From Myxococcota bacterium (lineage in GTDB: Bacteria > Myxococcota_C > UBA6777), in assembly GCA_023150835.1 (NCBI GenBank), contig JAKLKB010000008.1, forward strand, positions 18,361-82,360: a DNA stretch of 64,000 nt, in the 5' to 3' direction. The position numbers and the translations under genes were made by a program. Of the stretch, positions 37,085 to 47,330 are shown piece after piece; within the stretch, counting starts at the first letter, position 1, and each line of letters starts with the position of its first letter. The notes beneath the pieces were generated by a model that was given only the letters and a program-made list of their open reading frames with translations, was not told the DNA's origin and made no database searches.

Positions 37085-37885
37085 ATGGTGGCAAAAGAGT
37101 TAACAAAACGTGAGGAGATCGAGCCTTATTTGCGGAGGGATGTGGGGTTGCATCTGTACGCGCTTGGGGATCTAGAAGAGCCATATTGGTCGCGGGCGCG
37201 TTGGTGGGGATGGGAAGAGAAGGGTGAGTTAGAAGGGGTGTTGTTGCTGTACAGCGGAGAAGAGGGGGCGACGGTCTTGGGACTCACGGACAAGGTGGCT
37301 GCGATGCAGTCGTTGTTGTTGGCGGTGGCTCCGATGCTGCCCGAGGAGTGTTACGCGCACCTGAGTCCACGGGTGGTGCAAGCGCTGGTTCGGGCGGGAT
37401 GGATGGTGGAAAAGAAGGCTGATCTTTTTAAGATGATGTTGACGGCCCCTGAGTTTTTGGAGCATTTGCGTTTTGAGGGAGTGGAAACTCCTACAGAGTC
37501 GGACTTTTTGGAGATCGAGAGGTTGTATGCGGTGAGTTATCCCGGGCATTGGTTTACACGCGGGCGTCTTGCCGAGGGATGGATGCGTGGGATCAAAGAA
37601 GCGGGGAGATGGGTTGCGGTGGCGGGGGTGCATGTGGTGTCACGACAGATGCGCGTTGCAGCGTTGGGCAATATCGCGGTTCATCCCGATGCACGGGGGC
37701 ATGGATTGGGATTGCAAGTGACAGGGGCTTTGTCGCGTGATCTACGAGTCCAAGGGATCGAGGATGTCGGATTAAATGTCCGTGTTGACAACAAAGTTGC
37801 ACGCCGTTGTTACGAGCGTTTGGGCTTTTCGGTGGTGGCTTCTTATGGAGAGTATCGGTTGCAGCGCGAGCAAAAGCTCGTTTGA
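37085..37885 (+). CDS. GNAT-family N-acetyltransferase
   Basis: ALGNIAVHPDARGHGLGLQVTGALSRDL...GLNVRVDNKVARRCYERLGFSVVASY (acetyl-CoA binding motif A/B). Confidence 0.9.
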   Translation: MVAKELTKREEIEPYLRRDVGLHLYALGDLEEPYWSRARWWGWEEKGELEGVLLLYSGEEGATVLGLTDKVAAMQSLLLAVAPMLPEECYAHLSPRVVQALVRAGWMVEKKADLFKMMLTAPEFLEHLRFEGVETPTESDFLEIERLYAVSYPGHWFTRGRLAEGWMRGIKEAGRWVAVAGVHVVSRQMRVAALGNIAVHPDARGHGLGLQVTGALSRDLRVQGIEDVGLNVRVDNKVARRCYERLGFSVVASYGEYRLQREQKLV

Positions 37886-37931
37886 GCGAGTGTCGAAGTC
37901 TTCCAACGCATTCGAGGTAAAATTCTCAACC

Positions 37932-38429
37932 ATGTCTACCGTTCAAAAGCTTTTTCCAGTACAAGCCAACAACGCATACAAAGGAAGCAAGATCGCCTTG
38001 TACGCGAGTTATCCGATCCTTACGATGCTGCTGTTTCGCTCATGCGTTCATTTTCTAAAAGGGGATGGTGGGGTGAATTCCATCGCCACCATCGTACGAT
38101 TTGACGGAAGTCCTGATCCCAACCGGGTGATCTATCTGTTTAGTTCGTTGTGGGGTTCTCAGCAACTGCTTTTTGTGTTGCTATTTGTTGTGGTGCTGGT
38201 TCGTTATAGAAACCTGCTGCCTTTGTTCTATGCGCTTCTTGTTGTTGAGGTCTGCTTTCGTTTGGTGGTTGGTTTTTTGCATTCTTTGGATACCTCTTTT
38301 TATCTTCGCACGCCGCCTGGAAAACTCGGAAATCTTCCAATGCTCATACTCTTGACGATCCTCCTTTTCTTATCGCTAAAAGAAAGATCGATTTCTGCAA
38401 ATAAAACAGTGGAATCTCCCGCAAAATAA
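37932..38429 (+). CDS. Small multi-pass membrane protein, unknown
   Basis: Several hydrophobic segments (LYASYPILTMLLF, QQLLFVLLFVVVLV, LPMLILLTILLFL). Confidence 0.6.
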   Translation: MSTVQKLFPVQANNAYKGSKIALYASYPILTMLLFRSCVHFLKGDGGVNSIATIVRFDGSPDPNRVIYLFSSLWGSQQLLFVLLFVVVLVRYRNLLPLFYALLVVEVCFRLVVGFLHSLDTSFYLRTPPGKLGNLPMLILLTILLFLSLKERSISANKTVESPAK

Positions 38430-38439
38430 CGGAGCACTC

Positions 38440-38590
38440 AGATATTGCGCCATATCCTTGAAAACTCCCGTGTTCGTGGGCTTTCAAGCGATAGTGCTGT
38501 AGGTTTGAAAAACGCTGATCTCTTCGCCAATATGGGGTCAAGGGGGCGTGACCCCTTGTGGGGTGTGGGGTGACACCCCACAAAAACAGA
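38440..38590 (-). repeat. Family C palindromic element
   Basis: TTGAAAACTCCCGTGTTCGTGGGCTTTCAAGCGATAG...GGGGTCAAGGGGGCGTGACCCCTTGTGGGGTGTGGGGTGACACCCCAC. Confidence 0.75.
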
Positions 38591-38621
38591 CCCGCCTACA
38601 TCCGTTCGATGTGCAAAGAGA

Positions 38622-40256
38622 TCAGGGAACGGTCCAAACAGCGGCTCCTGCGCCGGGATGGCGGACTTCTTTGGGATGATAGAGAGAAGCGTCGATCTCG
38701 GGAAAGAGATTGTCTTTGCTTTCGATCTCTTGGAGAGTGGGTAAGTCGATTTGATTTCGGACAAGCTGATCGGCAAGTGTCTGAAAGCGCGTGATGTGTT
38801 CGCGTGTGCGCTTTTCGGCATAGGGGACGGTGGTTTGCATAGTCATAATAAATGCCCAGTCGGAGGATTGGGCCAAGACAAGTTCGCGGGCCATCTGGTT
38901 GAGGGCGCGTTTTTGGAGGGTGGTGGGGGAAGAGAAGCGGCGCGTGATCTGGGCCATTTGTTCTTCGGCGTGGTGGAGGTGTGGATAGATCCACTCGTTG
39001 GTGTGGTTGAGCCAAACGCCGTAGTATCCGTTGGCTCCCCAACTGGAGAGTGCAGGGCGGACGACTTGGTGAGATTGCGGGAGGCGGAGATAATCTTCGG
39101 GGGTGATGAGCTGGATCTCGTCTTGATCGAAGGCTGCTTTGCGAAATAGGAATTCGAGAAATAGCGGCCCTTCAAACCACCAGTGGCCAAAGAGTTCGGC
39201 ATCATAAGGGGCCGTCAAGTGGGGGGTGATGCCGTGAAGAGCGTGTAAATAGCGACATTGTTTGATGCGATTGCGGAGAAAGTCGCCGGCATGGAGAGCG
39301 GCACGTTCGCGTGCCCATGTTGGGACGTAGGGTTCTTTTTTGGACAAGTCGACTTTGCCGGTGATGCGGTGGTATTTGATGCCAAGATTGCGGCGGATCC
39401 CGTCGGGATGGCGACAATCGCCGAGTTCTTCTTGGGGGAGGTCGTAGCCGAGATCGCGGTAAAACTCCCGATACAAGGGGTCTCCCGGGTATCCTTCTTC
39501 GGCGCTCCAGACTTGGTGGGAGCATTCTTGATCGCGGCCAAAGGCCATCACACCTGCGGGCGTACAGATCGGTCTTGCGGTACCGTAGCGTGGGGAGGGA
39601 GTGGCGTGGAGCAATCCGTGGCTTTCCATAAAAAAGTATTGAAGCTCCGCGTCTTTGAGCAACAATTCCATCCCGGGCGCATAGGCGCACTCTGAAAGCC
39701 AGATCCCTCGGGGCGCACGTCCAAAGTGCCGCGTGTAGTTACGCACGCCGATCTCGATCTGTGCGTGGCGTGCTTCGTCGGTGGCCATCAAGGGAAGATA
39801 GCCGTGAGTGGCGGGGCAGGTGACGATGGAAAGGCCGCCTTCGTCTTGGAGGCGAGCAAAGGCTCCGAGCAGATCTCGCTTCCAACGCTGGGTGTAGTCT
39901 TCGTGGACTGTTTTGAGATCGTGATAGGCGTGGTCTGATGCCTCGTGAAAGCGGGTGCCTTTGTGCGTGTGCGCTTGCCGCTCAGCAAGGGCCAACAACC
40001 GCTCAAGACGGGCGATATAGCGGTCTTGAAGCAGCGTGTCGTGGAGCATCTCACACAAGGGCGGGGTGAGCGACATCGTCAGCGCAAAGGGGACGCGATC
40101 GCGTTGTAGGCGTTCCATCATCTGAAGCAACGGAATATATGTTTCGGTGATCGCTTCGTAGAGCCAATCTTCCTCTAAAAAGTCGGGGTATTCGGGATGA
40201 CGCACGAAGGGCAGATGTGCGTGAAGAAGAATTGAGAGATAGCCTACAGGTTTCAT
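38622..40256 (-). CDS. Glycoside hydrolase family 57 / 1,4-alpha-glucan branching enzyme-like (DUF1957)
   Basis: GYLSILLHAHLPFVRHPEYPDFLEEDWLYEAITETYIPLL and RGIWLSECAYAPGMELLLKDA, PYDAELFGHWWFEGPLFLE. Confidence 0.92.
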   Translation of the reverse strand: MKPVGYLSILLHAHLPFVRHPEYPDFLEEDWLYEAITETYIPLLQMMERLQRDRVPFALTMSLTPPLCEMLHDTLLQDRYIARLERLLALAERQAHTHKGTRFHEASDHAYHDLKTVHEDYTQRWKRDLLGAFARLQDEGGLSIVTCPATHGYLPLMATDEARHAQIEIGVRNYTRHFGRAPRGIWLSECAYAPGMELLLKDAELQYFFMESHGLLHATPSPRYGTARPICTPAGVMAFGRDQECSHQVWSAEEGYPGDPLYREFYRDLGYDLPQEELGDCRHPDGIRRNLGIKYHRITGKVDLSKKEPYVPTWARERAALHAGDFLRNRIKQCRYLHALHGITPHLTAPYDAELFGHWWFEGPLFLEFLFRKAAFDQDEIQLITPEDYLRLPQSHQVVRPALSSWGANGYYGVWLNHTNEWIYPHLHHAEEQMAQITRRFSSPTTLQKRALNQMARELVLAQSSDWAFIMTMQTTVPYAEKRTREHITRFQTLADQLVRNQIDLPTLQEIESKDNLFPEIDASLYHPKEVRHPGAGAAVWTVP

Positions 40257-40325
40257 AGAATCAATCTTCCTTGTCCAAAAGAAAAAGGCGAAAAAGTAAA
40301 GGCCAACGTAAAGTTTGATGATCTG

Positions 40326-40437
40326 TCATACGTTCCGAGTGATGTATACGCAAAGGAGAGTACGTAGACGCCCGATTGTTGGGCCCCTGTGGCTGCCCCT
40401 ACATCTTTATGGTAACTCAACGGGCGGATTTCGTGCC
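40326..40437 (+). repeat. Family A element
   Basis: GTCATACGTTCCGAGTGATGTATACGCAAAGGAGAGTACGTAGACGCCCGATTGTTGGGCCCCTGTGGCTGCCCCTAC...CGGGCGGATTTCGTG. Confidence 0.85.
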
Positions 40438-40577
40438 GTACATTTCGAGGCGGATGCGATCGACGACTTTGAGGCGGGTGCGCCTCGCTGGTTTCGAGAT
40501 GGATGCGATGCAACCGACTGTTTCTGGTCGCGGAGGCGATGCGCCTAGACGGTTTCTGGTCGTAGATGCGATGCGAT

Positions 40578-42842
40578 CTATTGGGTGCGGTGGCGAAAAG
40601 CTGCCGAAGAAGGCGCACGATGGACCAACGAAGCCGACGACGGGAGGGGGCGGATCAATGAAGCCGAGCTTGGTGCGCCACCATGTGGGGGGAAGGTGCG
40701 AGGCGGAAAGATCGGTGGATGGGCTTTCCAAGGGGGGGTTCGTTGAAGATCGGCGGAAGTCGGGGCATGGCGGTGAGGTGGAGTGGGAGACAAGGACGCG
40801 GGTGCTTGTTGAGAAGAGGAGTCGCTGTGTTCAGAGGGGGTGTGGCTTGCGACAGAAGGAGCGGGAGGTTCTGGGATATGGGTGGAGATGGCCGCAGGTA
40901 CGTCATAAACAGCGGGTGTTGGGGCAGGATGAGCTTGCGCTTGTTCGGTATCCCAACGTACCCATGATTCGGTGGCTTGTGTGGAGGGAGGTGTTGCAGC
41001 AGTGCTTGTGGAGGGTGGGATTTCAAGGGAAAGGCGGCGGGGTGGTATCTTGAGATCGATGGAAGCGATCGGAAACCACGTACGGGCGGGCGGTTGGATG
41101 TGGGCCGCGATCATGCGGATTTGGGAGACTTGTGCGCGGACATAGCCGCTGTGGTATTGGGGAGGGACTTGGAATGTGTGGACGATATCGCCGCCTTCAT
41201 CGCGGGCCTCGATCTTCCACGGCGACTGCGGAGGTTCGGGGGTGTTCCAGTAAACATACACGCTTTGCGGATCGCGGATCATTGCGCGGATGCGGGTGTT
41301 TTCGTAGCGAGCAGGCAGCGTTGGGCCGCGATCGATGTAAGGCGTCGCTGAAGTGCGCGGAGGGTGCGGAGGCGGCGGCTCGATCGCAGCGTGTACTTCG
41401 TCGAGATCGGGTTGGAGGACGCTGTCGCGAGGGATCGGTGGCAGTTCGATGGTCTGGGCATTTTTTTCGGCTCGGGCTTTTTCTGCGGCGACAAGGGCGG
41501 CATAATCGTCTTCGTCTTGCCATACACGATCCTCTGTGTCGTTTTGGATCTCGATCGTTTCGGAGCCATCGGCGGCTTGCCTGTCATCGGCGGTGTTGAG
41601 CGTAGCGTCCGTTGTTTCGGTTTCAAGGAGCGTCGGGGCGGATGTTCCTGTCTCTGTAGAGAGGGTCGTTGTTGCTGTGGCCGCTGAAGCTCGTTCTTGG
41701 GTGCTGCTTGTGGTGGAGGCCGTTGTGGTGGTCTCGTTTGTGCTGCTTGTGGTGGAGGCCGTTGTGGTGGCCTCGTTTGCGCTGCTTGTGGTGGAGGCCG
41801 TTGCTGTCGATGGGCTTACATTGCTTGTGGTGGAGGCCGTTGCAGTGGTCTCGTTTGGACGGCTTGCTGTGGGGATTGTCTCGCTGGGTGGATTTGTTGC
41901 GTTCAGCGGACCTCGATCCTGATCGAGGGAAAGTTCGGTCGATAGGGCTATTTGGCTCGCTGTTTGTGAAGACACCTCTGTTGACATCGGGGCTGTGGCT
42001 GGAGTGGTAGTGGTGTGGTTGAGGGGATCTGCTTTGCGAGATTTCGCGGGTTGGGCGGGTTCGTTGTGCGAAGGCAAAGCGGTGGCCTTGGGTGGTGTTG
42101 GTTTGCGCGCCAAGAAAAAGTCTAGGATGGCTTGGATCAGGGAACGTTTGCTCATGCGGGTCCGTCCTGCGATATCCAGCGTTCGGGCGATCTGCTGGAG
42201 TTGTCGGCTGTTTTGGGATTCGAGCGCTTCGAGCGTCCAATCCGTGGGGGGGAGAGAAAAGGTCTGATCGGCTTCTGTGGCGCTTGGAGTAACGGGAGAT
42301 TGTGTCAAGCGGATGTCGGCGGTTTCGGTGAAAGAAAGCGACTGGATGCTTGAAGAAAACGACTCGGTGTTTGAAGGGCCGTCGATCGGGCTTGTCGGTA
42401 AACTTTTGCTCCAAATCGCCGAATCGCTCGGTTTGGTCGGTTCGGTCGGTTCGGTCGGTTGAGGCTTTGTCGGGAGAGCGGTTGGAAGGACTCTCGCGGG
42501 GGGATTCGGAACAGAAGAAAGCGTGGTCGGAAGGGCCATTGCGGGTGGAGTTGGCACAGGATGAACGGGTGATGGTGAGGTCTCTGTGGGTGGCGAGGCG
42601 GAGAGCCACGAGGTGATCTCAGTGGCCCGAAGCGGCTGTTGTTGGAGCGTTTCGAGGATCGCTTCGATGAGAGAGCGCTTGCTCATGCGTGTGCGCCCTG
42701 CGATATCGAGCCGTTGTGCGACAGTTTGTAAGATGCGCACGCTGTACGTGCCCAAGAATTTTTTGTCGATCATCCGACCAACTCCTGTGTTCAAACCCCA
42801 GCGGGATGTTTTGGGGAGAAGCACGTCTTGGCCTTGAAACAC
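40578..42842 (-). CDS. DUF4912 protein with two N-terminal SAP/Rho-N-like motifs and low-complexity linker
   Basis: Twice 'RxLDIAGRTRMSKRSLIxAIL'; PARYENTRIRAMIRDPQSVYVYWNTPE...DEGGDIVHTFQVPPQYHSGYVRAQV matches DUF4912; adjacent to GH57. Confidence 0.83.
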   Translation of the reverse strand: MFQGQDVLLPKTSRWGLNTGVGRMIDKKFLGTYSVRILQTVAQRLDIAGRTRMSKRSLIEAILETLQQQPLRATEITSWLSASPPTETSPSPVHPVPTPPAMALPTTLSSVPNPPARVLPTALPTKPQPTEPTEPTKPSDSAIWSKSLPTSPIDGPSNTESFSSSIQSLSFTETADIRLTQSPVTPSATEADQTFSLPPTDWTLEALESQNSRQLQQIARTLDIAGRTRMSKRSLIQAILDFFLARKPTPPKATALPSHNEPAQPAKSRKADPLNHTTTTPATAPMSTEVSSQTASQIALSTELSLDQDRGPLNATNPPSETIPTASRPNETTATASTTSNVSPSTATASTTSSANEATTTASTTSSTNETTTTASTTSSTQERASAATATTTLSTETGTSAPTLLETETTDATLNTADDRQAADGSETIEIQNDTEDRVWQDEDDYAALVAAEKARAEKNAQTIELPPIPRDSVLQPDLDEVHAAIEPPPPHPPRTSATPYIDRGPTLPARYENTRIRAMIRDPQSVYVYWNTPEPPQSPWKIEARDEGGDIVHTFQVPPQYHSGYVRAQVSQIRMIAAHIQPPARTWFPIASIDLKIPPRRLSLEIPPSTSTAATPPSTQATESWVRWDTEQAQAHPAPTPAVYDVPAAISTHIPEPPAPSVASHTPSEHSDSSSQQAPASLSPTPPHRHAPTSADLQRTPPWKAHPPIFPPRTFPPHGGAPSSASLIRPLPSSASLVHRAPSSAAFRHRTQ
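41697..41870 (-). repeat. ~39-bp in-frame tandem repeat (STTSSTNETTTTA unit)
   Basis: 'gtgctgcttgtggtggaggccgttgtggtggtctcgttt' repeated with small changes, about 4 copies. Confidence 0.88.
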
Positions 42843-43254
42843 GCGCTTGACTCTTGGAGATCGAGAAGCGATCTGTTGTGGGGTGGGGGATCTCTCCCAA
42901 ACGGGCAGGGGGGATACATCATCTCGGGTGGGCTGTCAACAGGAAAAAACATCAGAGAACGTCTCGATTTAGATGTCTTGTGGATTTTTATTACGATCTT
43001 GAGATAACAGAGTAGCATTTTGTAATGTTTTCATAAAACAAAGCAAACTCAGTTGTTTTGGCCTTTCCAGAAGCGATTCATCCAAGGATGCGAAGTCTTT
43101 TTTGATCACACGCGGTTGGATTCGGCGGAGGCGGAGGTGGTGCTTGACTTTGCGCTGTGCTCTCTTGTAGCAGTAACGGGCGAGATCTTTCGGCCATTTC
43201 TTTTGCTTTTTATGACACAGTGCCGCGAAGGCAGGGGGAACGCTGCTTATTGGC

Positions 43255-46200
43255 TTGCCCTGTTGCTTGCGTTGGATCGGAGGCTGCGCTTTGAACGTGA
43301 TCGATCGTTTCCCGCCTGTTCGGGAGCTGTTTGGGAGTCTTTGGCTTGGTTCTTTTGGGCGTCTTGGGGCGTTATGCCTTGTTTGGGTGTTTTTGGGGGG
43401 GAAGTGGGGAACCCAAGCTTCGGCGCAAAGCAGCGCACCGAAGGGCGGGATCGCAGGGTATTATCGCCAACCTACGATACATGGAAAGCAGATTGTTTTT
43501 GTGGCCGAAGGCGATCTGTGGTCGGTTCCGCTTGATGGAGGGAAAGCGCGCCGTTTGACCGTTCATCCCGGCGGTGAAGTCATGCCGCGTTTTTCACCCG
43601 ATGGAAAGTGGCTCGCTTTTTCCGCGGATTACGAAGGGGACAACGATCTTTACGTGATGCCCGCAGAAGGTGGTTCTCCCCGTCGTTTGACCTTTCGTCC
43701 CGGACCAGATATCCCTGTGGCTTGGACTCCAGACAGCCAGTACATCCTTTTTATGTCGCGCCGTCGTTATCAATTTTGGAACTGGTTCTTGTACAAAGTC
43801 CATGTATCGGGCAAAGAGCCGATCTCGCGTTTTCCTGTCGGCCACGCTGCGGCCCTTGCGTTCTCGCCTGATGGTCAGCGTGTCGCCTTCAATCGAGGTT
43901 TCCGTGAACTTCGCACGTGGAAGCGCTATACAGGCGGATGGGCGCAGGATATCTGGTTGGGGGATCTCAAGACGCAACGGTTTCAGAAGTTGACTACTTT
44001 TCCCGGAACAGATGTTCATCCGATGTGGTACAAAGATCGCGTTTACTTTGTTTCGGATCGTTCGGGGACGCGCAATATCTTTTCAATGGATCTGCAACGA
44101 AAACAGATCCTTCAGCACACCTTTCACGAGATCTGGGATGTTCGGTGGGCGTCGCTTGGGGGGGATCGCATTGTGTATCAAGGTGGTGCGGATATCTGGT
44201 GTTTGGATCTGACCACCAACCTGACCACTCGCGTCGATATCCGCCTGACCACCGACGCGATCCGTCGCCGCCCGCGTTATATCCCCGGGTTTGCGTATTT
44301 TGAAAACTACTTTGATCTCGACAAAACGGGGGATCGCCTTGTTCTCAACGTACGTGGCGATATCTTTCAAGTCCCCACCCAAAAAGGCGGCTATCCTGTC
44401 CGCGTCACCGCATCTTCCAACAGCCGAGAAAAGTACCCTTCTTTTCTACCAAGCGGAGACAAGATCATCGCAATGTCCGATGCTTCGGGCGAAGATGAAA
44501 TAACGATCTACGATGCGCTTGGCGAAGATCCGCCCAAATCCGTGACAAAGGGCGGAAAAGTCTGGCGCTTTTGGCCTGTTTCTTCGCCCGACGGGAAATG
44601 GGCCTTGTTTTCGGACAAAGACCTGAAGCTGTGGCTGGTGGATATCGCCACAGGAAAGACCCAGATGGTCGATCAATCCGAGACTTGGGAGATCTACACC
44701 TATTTCTTTTCTCCAGACAGCCGCTATGTCGCGTACGTCAAAACCGAAAAGAACCGATTGTCCTCGATCTTCCTCTATGATATCCAAAAGAAAGTAAGTA
44801 TTCGTGCTACACGCGATTGGACGAATGATTATGCTCCGACTTTTTCGGAGGATGGAAAAACGCTGTACTTCCTTTCGGATCGCTCTTTTGACCCGATATT
44901 CGGCAACTTTGATTTTCTCGATATCGTGGACAAGACAACGCGCATCTACGCTCTTTCTCTCGAACCCAAAACCCCCGCGCCTTATCGCATTCAAGACGCT
45001 TTGATCGACGCACGCGCCAAAGCAGAGGCCCAACAGCAGCCTGACACCGCCAAGATACCGCGACCACACCTGCGTCAACTCCGTCCGCTCCAACAAAAAA
45101 CCGACCTATCCACCGCCAAGATCGCTGCGGCCCCCTCCACACCCAAGACCCCCACCACTCAGCCTTCTAAGACTGCCAAGCCTTCGGTCGTACCTGAAAA
45201 AGGCACTCCACGTACTGCAAAGACGGCTCCTTTGCAGCAAAATGCTGGAAAACATCATCAAAAAACAAAAGAAAAAACAGCAGGCAGACCGCAGAGAAAA
45301 GAGCAAAAGAAAAAAGCACCACCTCAGATCGTCGTGATCTCGGAGGGCCTTGAAGATCGGGCCACTTTGTTGCGAGAGATCCCTGCTGGACATTATTTTG
45401 CGCTGCGAGCGGTCAAAGGGCGCTTGTTTTGGATGAGCCGTCCCACTTTTGGCGTGATGTCGCGAGCACACTGGCGATCTCCTGTCAATACCTTGTATGC
45501 CTTTGATCTCAAAAACAAAAAGGTTCTGACGATCGCGCCGAGCATCCACAGCTACGATATCTCGGACGATGGCGGCAAAGTCGCGATCCGCCGAGGGATG
45601 CGCTTTCAAGTCTTTTCTAGCCAAGCCCCTACTGCTCCTAAGGGCGATGTCGGGATCGTGGATCTGTCTTTCCTCTCCAAGTTTCGCGTCAAACCTGCCC
45701 AAGAATGGGGGCAGATCCTCAAAGAGGCATGGCGACTCCAGCGCGACTTTTACTGGGCGGCAGATATGGCCAAGATCCAATGGGACAAGATCGGGGCGCG
45801 TTATCTCAAGCTGCTACCGCGCCTTTTGACGCGTGGCGATCTCAACGATCTGATCGGCGAGATGATCGGTGAGTTGGGAACTTCACATACCTATGTCTTC
45901 GGCGGAGATCGCCGTCCTGTCGAATGGATCGCGCATGGTCTGCTTGGGGCTGACTTTGAGGCCGATGCAAGCGGGTTTTACAAAGTCAAGCACATCCTGC
46001 GCGGTGCGCCTTGGGCGCAACACCTTGCTTCGCCGCTTGCCGCCCACCATCTCGGCATCCAAAACGGCACGTATCTTCTCGCCATCAATCGTCAGCCTCT
46101 TACCACCAAAACTTCGATGTATGCGGCCCTTCAGAACACGGCTGGCAAAACGGTGATGTTGCTCGTCAATGACAAACCCACGCGCCAAGGCGCTCGCCGT

Positions 46201-46983
46201 GTCTTGGTTAAAGCCATCCACGTGGGGCAAGATAGCCAACTGCGTTATCTCGATTGGGTCGAAAGCCGCCGCCTTTTGGTGGACAAGTGGAGTGGAGGGC
46301 GTGTTGCCTACCTCCATCTTCCCGATATGTCGGCCAACGGACTCGTTGCCTTTTATCGTATGTGGTATCCCCAGCTTCACAAACACGCTCTCTTGATCGA
46401 TGTGCGCGGAAACGGCGGAGGCAACGTCTCTCAGATCCTGATCCAAAAACTCGCTCGCCGTATTTGGGCGGCCTTTACCGCACGCAATGTCAAAACTGCT
46501 TTTTGGACCGCTCCTTCGGCTGCTTTTCGTGGGCACATGGCTGTTTTGACCAATCAAAACGCAGGCTCCGATGGCGATATCTTTTGCCGTTCTTTCCAGA
46601 TCCTCAAGATGGGCAAAGTGTTTGGCACGCGCACATGGGGGGGCGTCGTCGGAATTCGCGGTGGCAAGTTCTTTTTGGATCGCGGCATGACGACACAACC
46701 CGAGTTTGCTTGGTGGTCGCGTCAAGATGGCTGGCGGATCGAAAATCAAGGCGTCACTCCTGATGTGATCGTCGATAACCTTCCTGAAGATATCGAGAAA
46801 AATTATGATCGACAATTGAAGAAAGTGACCAAGCACCTGCTTGCTTTGCTTAAACAAGCCCCCATCCCACCGTTGAAATTTCCTGCCTCCCCCGACAAGT
46901 CGATCCCCGGCTTCCTCGAACAATGGAAGCAATGGACCCAAGAAGTCCAACCCGCTCCCATCCGCCTCCCCAAAGAAAACTGA
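43255..46983 (+). CDS. Tricorn protease-like S41 peptidase
   Basis: N-terminal beta-propeller (GDLWSVPLDGGKARRLTVHPGGEVMPRFSPDGKWLAFSADYEGDNDLYVMPAEGG), PDZ-like region, C-terminal LLIDVRGNGGGNVSQIL and TNQNAGSDGDIF catalytic region. Start may be internal. Confidence 0.93.
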   Translation: MPCCLRWIGGCALNVIDRFPPVRELFGSLWLGSFGRLGALCLVWVFLGGKWGTQASAQSSAPKGGIAGYYRQPTIHGKQIVFVAEGDLWSVPLDGGKARRLTVHPGGEVMPRFSPDGKWLAFSADYEGDNDLYVMPAEGGSPRRLTFRPGPDIPVAWTPDSQYILFMSRRRYQFWNWFLYKVHVSGKEPISRFPVGHAAALAFSPDGQRVAFNRGFRELRTWKRYTGGWAQDIWLGDLKTQRFQKLTTFPGTDVHPMWYKDRVYFVSDRSGTRNIFSMDLQRKQILQHTFHEIWDVRWASLGGDRIVYQGGADIWCLDLTTNLTTRVDIRLTTDAIRRRPRYIPGFAYFENYFDLDKTGDRLVLNVRGDIFQVPTQKGGYPVRVTASSNSREKYPSFLPSGDKIIAMSDASGEDEITIYDALGEDPPKSVTKGGKVWRFWPVSSPDGKWALFSDKDLKLWLVDIATGKTQMVDQSETWEIYTYFFSPDSRYVAYVKTEKNRLSSIFLYDIQKKVSIRATRDWTNDYAPTFSEDGKTLYFLSDRSFDPIFGNFDFLDIVDKTTRIYALSLEPKTPAPYRIQDALIDARAKAEAQQQPDTAKIPRPHLRQLRPLQQKTDLSTAKIAAAPSTPKTPTTQPSKTAKPSVVPEKGTPRTAKTAPLQQNAGKHHQKTKEKTAGRPQRKEQKKKAPPQIVVISEGLEDRATLLREIPAGHYFALRAVKGRLFWMSRPTFGVMSRAHWRSPVNTLYAFDLKNKKVLTIAPSIHSYDISDDGGKVAIRRGMRFQVFSSQAPTAPKGDVGIVDLSFLSKFRVKPAQEWGQILKEAWRLQRDFYWAADMAKIQWDKIGARYLKLLPRLLTRGDLNDLIGEMIGELGTSHTYVFGGDRRPVEWIAHGLLGADFEADASGFYKVKHILRGAPWAQHLASPLAAHHLGIQNGTYLLAINRQPLTTKTSMYAALQNTAGKTVMLLVNDKPTRQGARRVLVKAIHVGQDSQLRYLDWVESRRLLVDKWSGGRVAYLHLPDMSANGLVAFYRMWYPQLHKHALLIDVRGNGGGNVSQILIQKLARRIWAAFTARNVKTAFWTAPSAAFRGHMAVLTNQNAGSDGDIFCRSFQILKMGKVFGTRTWGGVVGIRGGKFFLDRGMTTQPEFAWWSRQDGWRIENQGVTPDVIVDNLPEDIEKNYDRQLKKVTKHLLALLKQAPIPPLKFPASPDKSIPGFLEQWKQWTQEVQPAPIRLPKEN

Positions 46984-47009
46984 TCTTTTTCAACGTCCAA
47001 CAGCACAGG

Positions 47010-47325
47010 GATTGCGCGATTGGATGGGATTTGTGGAGCGGTTGCCCTGTAGCGCAACGAACACCGCCAACTCCAAGCCGCCCTCGAAGATTGCGCGATT
47101 GGATGGGATTTGTGGAGCGTTGCTCACCGCTCTCGCATTGATCGTCAATTGCGATAAACTTGAAGATTGCGCGATTGGATGGGATTTGTGGAGCGTTGCC
47201 CCACACCCCACAAGGGACCGATGGCCCCTTGACCCCGTTTTGACGGTGTGATCGCGATTTTTCCACGCCAACAGCGGCTCCGTTTGAAGTTCCGCGAACA
47301 CGGGGTTTTTCTTGGCTGTGTTCTC
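47010..47325 (+). repeat. Family C element with left arm repeated three times
   Basis: GATTGCGCGATTGGATGGGATTTGTGGAGCG at 47010, 47089 and 47165, the last running into GTTGCCCCACACCCCACAAGGGACCGATGGCCCCTTGACCCC...CGCGAACACGGGGTTTTT. Confidence 0.85.
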
Positions 47326-47330
47326 GTCGA

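Noticed and set aside
47010-47200. Three-copy direct repeat as a CRISPR array for the Cmr system
   Set aside because: Only three copies, unequal intervals, and the repeat merges into a known dispersed family C element. Kept as a low-likelihood finding, not called as CRISPR.
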